The notes under the pieces: model-generated
Seen by the model: only the letters and a program-made list of their open reading frames with translations
Databases searched by the model: none
What the model was told of the DNA's origin: nothing
Shown here: in pieces, positions 1-7,425 of the stretch
Position numbering within the stretch: the stretch's first letter is position 1
Layout of the letters: each line of letters begins with the position of its first letter
Assembly: GCF_017744835.1 (NCBI RefSeq)
Contig: NZ_JAGIAM010000003.1
Coordinates: 1 to 64,000 of the forward strand
DNA: 64,000 bases
Direction: 5' to 3'
DNA from: Sphingomonas sp.
GTDB lineage: Bacteria; Pseudomonadota; Alphaproteobacteria; Sphingomonadales; Sphingomonadaceae
Program-made: the position numbers and the translations under genes

Positions 1-74
1 ACTCGGACGTGAAACCAGACAGCGCCGATGGTACTATCGCCTAAGCGATGGAAGAGTAGGTCGCCGCCAGGCAT
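1..74 (+). rRNA. rrf: 5S ribosomal RNA, 3' part
   Basis: The first ~74 bases match the 3' portion of bacterial 5S rRNA. They contain the loop text CTCGGACGTGAAACCAGACA, then GCGCCGATGGTACTATCGCC, then the closing AGAGTAGGTCGCCGCCAGGC. The 5' half lies before the window, so an rRNA operon on the plus strand ends here. The exact 3' end (around base 74) is set by analogy with the E. coli CAGGCAT terminus. Confidence 0.92.
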
Positions 75-360
75 TGCAGCCTGCGTTAGCTCGCACGTTG
101 GACCAAAACCCATTCACGATCGTCTTCCTCCGCCCACCTGGCCGAGGAAGCGCGGCATGCCGCCGCAGATTGCTCCGATTTCGCCGGAACACCGATTGCC
201 CGCCTGGCCCTTGGCCTGAGCGGGCCATTCGTGCGTCTGCGCGCGGCGCAATCCGCATTCCGGCCCGACAATCGCCTCCGAAAGGGACGGGGATCGATTG
301 GAGCCGCGTCGCCGCGCCCGTGCATAGCAGCCCCATCGCCGACGAAGGGGAGTGCGCGGG
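75..360. other. Intergenic region after the rRNA operon
   Basis: About 285 bases separate the 5S rRNA from the first protein start. Overlapping short ORFs on both strands have no recognisable signals and look like high-GC noise. No tRNA cloverleaf and no convincing hairpin-T-tract terminator was found by eye. An AAGGGGAG ribosome-binding site at the right edge serves the GTG at 361. Confidence 0.5.
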
Positions 361-1109
361 GTGGCCGGTTTCAAGCAGCTCGTCTCGATCAATTTCCAGG
401 GGACGGTGATCCTCTTCGGCCGCGGCGCCGGCGAGGAAGGAACCGACATCTGGTTCAACGTCCTCGGCGCCGACGTGCAGAACGACACGCCGGTGCTGCG
501 CTGGTCGGGCTTCACGCGGCTCGAGTTCACCAAACAGGTCCGTCAGGTCGGCATGAGCATCATCACGCTCGTCTGCGACGCGGCGACGATGCAGTCGACC
601 CCGACACCGGCGCGCCGGTCGGCTCCGGTGGGGAGGGCCGGATCGTGCTCAGCGGCACCTGGCCCTTCCACCGTGCCGCGGTGCTGCTGCGCTACGAGAA
701 TGGCGACTGGGGCCGCTGGATCGGCCCGGGCGCGGACGGTTTCCCCGAGTTCGAGATGCTCGGCCGCACGCGCGACCTGGTGCGCTTCCGCGACCGGCAG
801 GGGAGGCCGCATAGCGTACCCTCGGTCCCGATCCGCGAGGCGCTCGACGGCTTCGGCTTCGTCCCCAAGATCCCGCGCCCCCAGTTCGTGATCCATGTCG
901 AGCCGGGCGCCGTCCCCACGGTCCGCATCGACGTCGAATGCTATGCGATTGCCGGCCCCGCCTGGCGCGCCCGCTCCGAAGAGGCGGTCCGCGCCGCGGT
1001 ACTCGACCACCTCCCGGCCCTCCGCGCCGCCTGCAACGACGGTGACGCCCGGCTGGCAATCGGCCTCCATTTCCGCTCGCGCCTCACCAACCGCAGCTCG
1101 GTGATCTGA
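361..1109 (+). pseudogene. Composite broken gene: 5' fragment joined out of frame to a ligase C-terminus
   Basis: Two coding fragments in different frames follow each other. The first starts at GTG 361 behind AAGGGGAG and reads VAGFKQLVSINFQGTVILF... to about base 595; I cannot name its family. The second, in another frame from about 590 to 1109, reads VDPDTGAPVGSGGEGRIVLS, then LLRYENGDWGRW and LGRTRDLVRFRD. These match the RYxxGD and GRxxD signatures in the C-terminal half of adenylate-forming ligases such as PaaK-type acyl-CoA ligases. The N-terminal ATP-binding part of such an enzyme is absent. The simplest reading is a deletion scar fusing the start of one gene to the end of another, immediately after an rRNA operon. 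A sequencing frameshift inside one unusual gene is less likely, because the halves have no known joint architecture. Confidence 0.55.
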
Positions 1110-1152
1110 CCCCCCACGCGCGATATTTCGACACAAGCCCGAAACAAACGCG

Positions 1153-1181
1153 TTGACGCCGATCCTCTCATCTGAGAGAAT
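1153..1181 (+). promoter_or_regulatory. Promoter of the first TonB receptor
   Basis: TTGACG (1153-1158), a 17-nt spacer, then GAGAAT (1176-1181) form a sigma-70-like promoter about 160 nt before the receptor start. The spacing is identical to that of the promoter before the amidohydrolase operon at 11303-11331, which supports both. No transcription data are available. Confidence 0.55.
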
Positions 1182-1185
1182 TGCG

Positions 1186-1200
1186 TTCCATAATATGGGA
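1186..1200. promoter_or_regulatory. Candidate operator TTCCATAATATGGGA
   Basis: An imperfect palindrome TTCCA-TAATA-TGGGA lies exactly 4 nt after the predicted -10 box. A similar site, TTCCA-GAATG-TAGAA, sits at the same place relative to the amidohydrolase operon promoter (11336-11350). A repressor bound here would cover the transcription start. The regulator is not encoded next to it and its family is unknown. Confidence 0.5.
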
Positions 1201-1340
1201 GAAGCCGAGAGGCTCCCCGGGGGAGGTTGCCCAGCTGCGGAACTGGGCCGGCGTTACGCGGCAGCAGACGGCCAGACAGGCCGCGCGGCCAACACCATCT
1301 CGTCCCTCGACGTCCGGCAACGAACCACAAGGGGATGAGG

Positions 1341-4300
1341 ATGATTCGCATGATCTCGCGGCATGGGCTTCTGTCGACCACGAGCGTCGCCGCCGCGTGC
1401 CTGACCTTGCTTGCGACCGCGGCGCAGGCGCAGGAAGCGCAGACCGACCAACCGGCGGTGCAGCAAAGCGGAGAGAGTGAGCCGATCGTCGTCACCGGAT
1501 CGCGCATCAAGCGCGACGGCTTCGACGCCTCCACACCGGTCTCGGTCGTCGGCGCAGAGGAAGTCACTCGCACCGGCACTGTCAATGTCGAGGAGCTGCT
1601 CAGCGAGACGCCGCAGTTCGTCCCCTCGACCAACGGCGGCGCCAGCTCGAACACCGTCCCCGGCGGCACCGCCGACGTGAACCTGCGCGGCTTCGGCAAC
1701 ACGCGCAACCTGGTGCTCGTCAACGGCCGCCGCTTCGCGATCTTCGGGCCCGAGCAGGTCACCGACATCAACACCATCCCCGCCGCGTTGATCGAGCGGA
1801 CCGAAGTGGTCACCGGCGGCTCCTCGGCGGTCTATGGCTCGGACGCGATCACCGGCGTCGTCAACTTCATCCTGCGCCAGGACTTCGAGGGCGTGGAGGC
1901 GCGCGCGCAATACCGCACCGATGCCGCCACCTGGACTCCGGTCTACAGCGCCGACCTGACGCTCGGCACCAATTTCTCGGACGGCCGCGGCAACGTCACC
2001 GTTTCGGCCGGCTATCTCAAGCGCAAGGGCATCACCCGCGGCGAGCGCGGCGCCTGGGCGTTCGATTCGCTCGAGGACGGCTGCATCGTGCCCGGGTCGG
2101 GCAGCCCCAATGGCGCGGGCACCAGCTTCTCGAGCGCGACCGGCGCGGCGTGCACCGCGGCTGGCGGCGAGCTCGGCTTCCGCGCGGGCGGCAGCGGCGA
2201 CATTCCCACCGGCCGCTTCTCGGGCATTCCGCTCCCCGGATCGGCACAGTCCAACGCGGGCCTCAACGCCGCCTATGCCGGCGCGGGTCTCACCGGCATG
2301 GGCTCGTTCGGCTTCACCTTCGACGAAGCCGGCAGCGCGGTGCGCCCCGCAGTCGATCCGGCCGATCGCTTCAACCTCGGCCCCGACAATTATCTGATCA
2401 TCCCGCAGGAACGCTGGATGATCAACAGCTTTGGCCATTACGACTTCAACGACGCGCTGACCGGATACGTCGAGCTCCACTTCAGCAATAACCGCGTCAA
2501 CGCGCGCCTCGCGCCGAGCAACCTCGGCGTGCCGACGCTGTTCGACGTCAACAATCCCTATCTCACCCCCGCGATGCAGGAAGTGCTGCGCCAGCTCGAC
2601 CTGCGCGAGACGGGGACGACCACGGTCTCGGCCGGCTCGGCGAGCTACACCACCACGCCCGGCGACGGCCGCGCGGTGCTGACCGCGGGCAAGCGCTACA
2701 GCGAAGTGGGCCCGCGCATGGCGGACATGCGCCGCAACGTGTTCCGCGTCGCCACCGGCTTCCGCGGCGACCTGGGCAGCGCGTCGGAGAACTTCCTCAC
2801 CGATCTCTCCTACGACGTCTATTACAGCTACGCCCGCAGCGAAGAGACCACGATCCTGCGCAACGCCATCTCGCGCAGCCGCATCCAGGCGTCGGTGCTG
2901 CGCGGCGCAGGCGGCGCGGCGCCGGTGTGCAATATCTTCGGCCTCAGCATCGATGATGCCTGCGCCAACGCCATCCGCGTCACTGCCACCAACACCACGG
3001 TCGCGGAGATGCAGGTGGCGTCGGGCAACATCTCGGGCAATCTCTTCCGCCTGCCCGCCGGCCAGGTCGGCTTCTCGGCCGGCGTCGAGTGGCGGCGGAC
3101 CGAGGCGGTGTTCACCCCCGACTCCTTCCTCGCATCGGGCGACGTCGCAGGCTTCAACCCCGGCCTGCCGACCGGCGGCAGCGTCAGCGCCAAGGAAGTG
3201 TTCGGTGAAGTCCGCGTGCCGCTGATCCACAACACGCCGATGATCGACAGCCTCGTCGTCAACGGCGCCTTCCGCTACTCGGACTATGACCTCGAGGGCG
3301 TCGGCGGCCAGTGGACCTATCTGGGCGGGCTCGAATGGCGGCCGGTGCGGGACGTCACTTTCCGCGGCCAGTATCAGCGCGCTATCCGCGCGCCCAACGT
3401 CGGCGAGCTCTACGGGGGCACGCGCCGCAGCTTCGAAAGCGCGATCGATCCCTGTTCGGACCGCCAGCCCGCCGCGCAGCGCACCGACGCGGTCCGCGCA
3501 GTGTGCGCCGCCACCGGCGTGCCGGCCGGCAACATCTTCGGCGCGATCCAGCCCAACACGATCATCCCGACCGATTTCGGCGGAAACCCGAACCTGGGGC
3601 CGGAAAAGTCCGACACCTGGACCGCGGGCGTGGTCTTCACGCCCAGCTTCCTGCCGCGCTTCCGGGCGAGCGTCGACTATTTCAACATCGAGCTCGAAGG
3701 CGCGATCGCGGCGCTGGGCGGCGGGCTGAGCAACACGCTCAACCTCTGCTACAACGTCATCCAGGACGCGGGCAGCGAGTTCTGTCGCGCCGTGCAGCGC
3801 GATCCCGCCAACGGCGAGATCCGCGATCCCTTCGCGGTGCAGGTGCGCAACGCCAACACCGGCGCGCTCAAGACCTCGGGCATCGATATCGCCGCGCGCT
3901 ACAGCGTGCCGCTCGGCGGCGGGAATCTCTCCTTCGCCACCGACTGGACCTACACCTATGAGTTCACGCTGACGCCGCTCCAGGCGATGCCCGACATCAA
4001 GAACTATTGCGCGGGATCGTTCGGCAGCACCTGCGGCGAGCCGCTCCCCAATTGGCGCGGCAACAGCCGCATCACCTGGGATGCGGGCGACTTCAGCGCG
4101 AGCCTGCGGCACCGCTACATCGGCAGCGTCACCAACGATCGCTACATCCTGCCGACCCGCGCAGGCTCGGCGACCGCGCCGGCGCTGAATACGCTGGTCT
4201 ATCCGGTGCTGAAGGCGCAGCATTATTTCGACCTGTCGCTCAGCTACGACTTCGCCAAGGGCATGCAGATCTACGGCGGCGTCAACAACCTGACCGGTAA

Positions 4301-4406
4301 CGAGCCCCCGATCGTCGGCTCCCCGCAGATCCGCTCGAACACCTATCCGGCGACCTACGACGTGCTGCGGCAGGAGTTCTACATCGGCGCGGTGCTAAAG
4401 TTCTGA
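1341..4406 (+). CDS. TonB-dependent outer-membrane receptor (carbohydrate locus)
   Basis: This 1021-residue protein is an outer-membrane TonB-dependent receptor, expected to import a sugar oligomer or siderophore using energy from TonB-ExbBD. A signal peptide (residues 1-30, ending ATAAQA-Q) is followed by the VVTGSRIKR segment typical of these receptors. Next comes a plug with VNLRGFGNTRNLVLVNGRR, and the barrel ends in FYIGAVLKF with a terminal Phe. ATG 1341 is preferred because AAGGGG lies 6 nt upstream; ATG 1335 has no room for a ribosome-binding site, and the track start at 1227 adds non-secretory sequence. Its promoter and putative operator match those of the hydrolase/transporter operon at 11.3 kb. 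This suggests that it takes up the oligosaccharide those enzymes process. The substrate is inferred, not shown. Confidence 0.9.
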   Translation: MIRMISRHGLLSTTSVAAACLTLLATAAQAQEAQTDQPAVQQSGESEPIVVTGSRIKRDGFDASTPVSVVGAEEVTRTGTVNVEELLSETPQFVPSTNGGASSNTVPGGTADVNLRGFGNTRNLVLVNGRRFAIFGPEQVTDINTIPAALIERTEVVTGGSSAVYGSDAITGVVNFILRQDFEGVEARAQYRTDAATWTPVYSADLTLGTNFSDGRGNVTVSAGYLKRKGITRGERGAWAFDSLEDGCIVPGSGSPNGAGTSFSSATGAACTAAGGELGFRAGGSGDIPTGRFSGIPLPGSAQSNAGLNAAYAGAGLTGMGSFGFTFDEAGSAVRPAVDPADRFNLGPDNYLIIPQERWMINSFGHYDFNDALTGYVELHFSNNRVNARLAPSNLGVPTLFDVNNPYLTPAMQEVLRQLDLRETGTTTVSAGSASYTTTPGDGRAVLTAGKRYSEVGPRMADMRRNVFRVATGFRGDLGSASENFLTDLSYDVYYSYARSEETTILRNAISRSRIQASVLRGAGGAAPVCNIFGLSIDDACANAIRVTATNTTVAEMQVASGNISGNLFRLPAGQVGFSAGVEWRRTEAVFTPDSFLASGDVAGFNPGLPTGGSVSAKEVFGEVRVPLIHNTPMIDSLVVNGAFRYSDYDLEGVGGQWTYLGGLEWRPVRDVTFRGQYQRAIRAPNVGELYGGTRRSFESAIDPCSDRQPAAQRTDAVRAVCAATGVPAGNIFGAIQPNTIIPTDFGGNPNLGPEKSDTWTAGVVFTPSFLPRFRASVDYFNIELEGAIAALGGGLSNTLNLCYNVIQDAGSEFCRAVQRDPANGEIRDPFAVQVRNANTGALKTSGIDIAARYSVPLGGGNLSFATDWTYTYEFTLTPLQAMPDIKNYCAGSFGSTCGEPLPNWRGNSRITWDAGDFSASLRHRYIGSVTNDRYILPTRAGSATAPALNTLVYPVLKAQHYFDLSLSYDFAKGMQIYGGVNNLTGNEPPIVGSPQIRSNTYPATYDVLRQEFYIGAVLKF

Positions 4407-4430
4407 GGCACTGGGCCAAGATTGGAGAAG

Positions 4431-4460
4431 GGGGCGCAGCTTCGGCTGCGTCCCTTTTTT
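4431..4460 (+). terminator. Rho-independent terminator after TonB receptor
   Basis: GGGCGCAGC-TTCG-GCTGCGTCC is a stable tetraloop hairpin followed directly by TTTTTT, 25 nt after the receptor stop codon. One G-U pair is present in the stem. This is a textbook intrinsic terminator on the plus strand. Confidence 0.85.
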
Positions 4461-4478
4461 GGGGCTCGAAACGCTGAG

Positions 4479-4637
4479 GTTGCGCAGACTTGGTCTTCGC
4501 GTAACGGAGGCTTAGTCGGAGCTGGGTGAGGGGATCACCCTATCGTCGATCCGCTCGGCCACCAGCGATCCTTCATCCAACCTTCGCTAGGCAGCAATCT
4601 GCCAAGCTGCGGTATCCTTCTCCCTCCGGAGAAGGTT
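4479..4637 (+). repeat. Left copy of a ~160-bp inverted repeat
   Basis: This stretch runs from GGTTGCGCAGACTT through CTTAGTCGGAGCTGGGTGAG to the palindrome CCTTCTCCCTCCGGAGAAGG. It matches the reverse complement of 6925-7071 along its length, with a more diverged middle. Both copies contain GCCAAGCTGCG and CGCTAGGCAGC. Together they bracket three genes of lower GC. It could be an old mobile-element end or a dispersed intergenic repeat; no transposase is nearby. Confidence 0.75.
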
Positions 4638-4721
4638 TGGATGGCGGCTAACGCCCCGTTTTCGGACCTTTGCGCCTACCGACGTCTTGCTTCAAAGCTG
4701 TCGTTCGTTCATCCATCCGCG

Positions 4722-5573
4722 ATGGTCAGCGGCTCACCTCGTCATGTGGCGCTAGCTTCGGCCTGCTCACTCTCGGTTATGGTAGCCGGCTGCGAGGGTG
4801 CCACGCCCCCCATCCAGAACCGCGTCTTGAAGCCAGATAAAGCTCAGGTCGCTTTCTTCGACCGGCCTGTGGCTCTGGCCGACGCACGAGCTTCTTCAAT
4901 ACCAACCCCTCTGATAGTTATGCTGGCGTCTGATCCATGGCTCAGCGTTGTCGGTTCCGATTCACCGAGGTTCGCGCTCTACAGTGATGGGACTGCTATC
5001 TTCGCAACCACGACGGGGTACATGTCGACAAAATTCGACGGTCGTCAATTAAAGACGTTTTTCGATGCATTCGACCGTCGTGAGTTGAGAAACCTGTCTG
5101 GCAGATATGAGGCTGATGATGCTACGGATCAACCAGGCAACGATCTACTTATATATGATCGCGATACGCCGTTCTATATAAGCGTGTATGGGTCTCTGGA
5201 GAACCAATCTGTAAGACTCAAGTTGCCGGAGGCAGTTGTCGTTTCCTTTGATCGATTGATTAAGTTTTCCTCTTCAAATGCACGAGCTTGGCTGCCGAGT
5301 GTAGTTGAGGTTATGGTGTGGCCGTACGAGTACGCCCCTGACCGGTCGATTTTCTGGCCCGAGCGTTGGCCGGGCTTGAAGGCTCCCACTACGCGGAAGG
5401 ATGGCGATTCTTACAGCATCTTCCTGCCGTCGTCCGAGCTACCCGCATTGAAGGCCTTTCTGGCAACTCGGAAAGAAAAGGGCGCCGTCGAAATCGACGG
5501 CCATAAATGGGCGGCCAGCATTCGGCTGCCTTTTCCCCACGAGGCCCTTTGGACGGCACCGAAGACGAGATAA
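4722..5573 (+). CDS. Hypothetical lipoprotein
   Basis: A 283-residue protein I cannot assign to a family. From ATG 4722 it has a short N-terminus, a hydrophobic stretch and a lipobox-like LSVMVAGC, so it is probably lipidated and anchored in the envelope. The track start at 4641 lies inside the flanking repeat and adds a non-secretory leader, so ATG 4722 is preferred. The mature part has mixed composition with repeated FDRR/FDRP-like turns and no transmembrane segment. Base composition is clearly lower in GC than the receptor before it and codon use is less biased, suggesting that the segment between the inverted repeats was acquired. Confidence 0.7.
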   Translation: MVSGSPRHVALASACSLSVMVAGCEGATPPIQNRVLKPDKAQVAFFDRPVALADARASSIPTPLIVMLASDPWLSVVGSDSPRFALYSDGTAIFATTTGYMSTKFDGRQLKTFFDAFDRRELRNLSGRYEADDATDQPGNDLLIYDRDTPFYISVYGSLENQSVRLKLPEAVVVSFDRLIKFSSSNARAWLPSVVEVMVWPYEYAPDRSIFWPERWPGLKAPTTRKDGDSYSIFLPSSELPALKAFLATRKEKGAVEIDGHKWAASIRLPFPHEALWTAPKTR

Positions 5574-5735
5574 GACCGTACGCGATGGCGCGACTGCACC
5601 TAGTGCCAGCTGAAAGCTGCCATTCCGTATTCCACCCGATTTCGGCCTTTCGCCGCTGCCCCAAATTGGGCGCCGGAAGCGGACGAGCGTCAATGCGCGG
5701 GTTGCGGCCGCCGACCCTGCAAACCCCAAGCAGAC

Positions 5736-6296
5736 CTATTTCTGCACGGGCTCCGCAGGAGCAGTTTCGGCGAGCTTCGACGAACATTCGCGCAGCTTTG
5801 CCACGGCGTCAGACGCATTGAGATAAAGGCTCGTCGTCACCAACGGGCCGAAGAACAGCGTGATGATATCGTGGGACGCGAGGTCCCGGAGGATGTGCTG
5901 AACGTCCGGCCCACCCGTAAACAAATGGGTGAAGAGATAGCCGTCGTTCTTCTGAATTTGAAAAGGCTGGCTGCCCCATGACTCGTCCATCGACTTCCCT
6001 TTCAGGAACGCCAGACGGAAGTCGAGCGAGTCAGTGAGCACGGGGAGCTTGGGTTTGCGAGCGGCCCAGTTGAGCGACACAATCTGTCGCTGCGCGTCGT
6101 AGACGACGATCAGCCCCTGGGCATCCTCCGGGACAGGGCTGGCGTACTCGCGCCCCATCACGCACATCCGATGATTCTCGGCGGTAATTCGCCAATCACC
6201 GACCATGGCATAGGGTTCGCTGACTCGTTCCGCCTGTGCCGTGCTTGCGGTCAGCAGCGCGCACGCGCCCAATATCTTGCCCCTCAACCCGATCAT
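5736..6296 (-). CDS. Hypothetical exported protein
   Basis: The minus-strand product from the ATG at 6296 is 186 residues. It starts MIGLRGKILGACALLTASTAQA-E, a clear Sec signal peptide with an A-x-A cleavage site, so the protein is periplasmic or secreted. The mature part begins with VGDWRITAENHRMCVMGREY and has no motif I recognise. The track start (6392) would add 32 residues with no export character and would extend the antisense overlap at the glyoxalase promoter. It is convergent with the lipoprotein gene and divergent from the VOC gene. The three lie together between the inverted repeats. Confidence 0.65.
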   Translation of the reverse strand: MIGLRGKILGACALLTASTAQAERVSEPYAMVGDWRITAENHRMCVMGREYASPVPEDAQGLIVVYDAQRQIVSLNWAARKPKLPVLTDSLDFRLAFLKGKSMDESWGSQPFQIQKNDGYLFTHLFTGGPDVQHILRDLASHDIITLFFGPLVTTSLYLNASDAVAKLRECSSKLAETAPAEPVQK

Positions 6297-6457
6297 CCCT
6301 CGATGCGATTTCCAAACGAGCGTCGTAGAGCGGCAAGCGTTAAGGGATTGGCGCACGACTTCGAATGTCCGGTGGCCGCCACTTCCACCCATTGGCGGGA
6401 GCGCGCCGGCTGCTACGATCCGCGGCCGAGTCGCGAACCCGCCGCGGGAGAAGCATC

Positions 6458-6892
6458 ATGCGCGCACAACCGCTGATCGCCGTCGCCGATGTCGAAGCGA
6501 GCAGCCGATGGTACCAGCAACTGCTCGGCTGCCGCAGCGATCATGGCGGCCCGGCCTATGAGCGCCTGGTGTCGAACGGCGAGCTCGTCCTTCAGCTTCA
6601 CAGCTTCGAGGTCGAGCACGATCATGGGGCGATAGGCGACCCCGACGACCGCCCGTTCGGCAACGGCGTCCTGCTGTGGTTCGAAGTCAATGATTTCGAC
6701 GAGGCGGTCCGGCGGAGCGAAGCGATGAAGGCGGAGGTCTTCCTGCCCGTGCACCGAAATCCCCCGCCGCCGGAAGAGGGCGGGCCCAACCACTGGGAAA
6801 TCTGGCTGACCGACCCGGACGGCTACCGAGTCGTGCTGTCGAGCCCCGACGGCTCGGCCGATGGGGATTGGACGCCGTCAAAGCCGGGGTGA
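6458..6892 (+). CDS. VOC/glyoxalase-family protein
   Basis: A 144-residue single-domain protein of the vicinal-oxygen-chelate superfamily. It begins with the strand LIAVADVEASSRWYQQLLG, the usual first module of glyoxalase/bleomycin-resistance-like proteins. It ends with EIWLTDPDGYRVVLSS, the D-P-(D/E)-G-Y closing motif. Members bind a metal and act as isomerases, dioxygenases or drug-binding proteins; the substrate cannot be told here. ATG 6458 follows GGGAG at 7 nt, so the longer track start (6365) is rejected. It is the last gene before the right inverted repeat. Confidence 0.85.
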   Translation: MRAQPLIAVADVEASSRWYQQLLGCRSDHGGPAYERLVSNGELVLQLHSFEVEHDHGAIGDPDDRPFGNGVLLWFEVNDFDEAVRRSEAMKAEVFLPVHRNPPPPEEGGPNHWEIWLTDPDGYRVVLSSPDGSADGDWTPSKPG

Positions 6893-6924
6893 TGGGGGGC
6901 TAGTGGGTGGAAAACGGCCGTTCA

Positions 6925-7071
6925 AACCTTCTCCGGAGGGAGAAGGATAGCGCAGCTTGGCAGCTCGCTGCCTAGCGGAGCTTGGATGAGGGGATCCCCT
7001 CTCGATAGCGGGACACCCTCACCCAGCTCCGACTAAGGCCCCGCTTCGCCGGACCTAAGTCTGCGCAACCC
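6925..7071 (-). repeat. Right copy of the ~160-bp inverted repeat
   Basis: The reverse complement of this stretch reproduces the repeat at 4479-4637, beginning at the shared CCTTCTCCCTCCGGAGAAGG palindrome and ending at AAGTCTGCGCAACC. It starts about 30 nt after the VOC gene stop. A further short hairpin (CTCTCCCACGGGGAGAG) follows at 7071-7087. Confidence 0.75.
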
Positions 7072-7162
7072 TCTCCCACGGGGAGAGGGATTTAATGTCC
7101 CAACCAGGGCGGGGAGGTCATCCGCGCGAGGGCCATTCCCTGCGTCCGCCCACAACGCGCTT

Positions 7163-7397
7163 CTTGCAAAGTAGGATTTCGCTTGCTTGGCTGGTCGTCC
7201 GCCGGTCTCGGTCGGCGGCGCTCTTTGAACTGTCGGGCATGGTGGACCATCTTCCGAGGATGGCGAAAAACCCCGCGGAAGGTGTCAACTTTGTCAACTT
7301 CCAGCGGACATGCGACAAGCGCGCGGTCTCCGTCTCGCGACATTCTCTTGCGTTCCGGCGCAACGAAATTGCCCAAAACGCGGGAAAAGTGGGAAGT
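7163..7397 (+). repeat. Dispersed 3'-end element, copy 1 (full length)
   Basis: Shared blocks in order are CTTGCAAAGTAGGATTTCGC, TTGCTTGGCTGGT, GCTCTTTGAAC, GTGTCAACTTTGTCAACTTCC and AACGCGGGAAAAGTGGGAAG. The same blocks in the same order recur at 24490-24768 and 63605-63860, and parts recur at 25460, 26125 and 40163. The last block lies ~30 nt from the 3' end of the minus-strand glycosidase gene. Read on that gene's strand, the element is its downstream region. Short ORFs inside it share LQ(N/S)RISLAWLV between copies, but coding is unproven. Confidence 0.8.
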
Positions 7398-7425
7398 TAG
7401 CCCGGCGCGCCGCTACTTCCCCCAC

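Noticed and set aside
1254-4223. 989-residue minus-strand ORF
   Set aside because: Shadow of the first TonB receptor.
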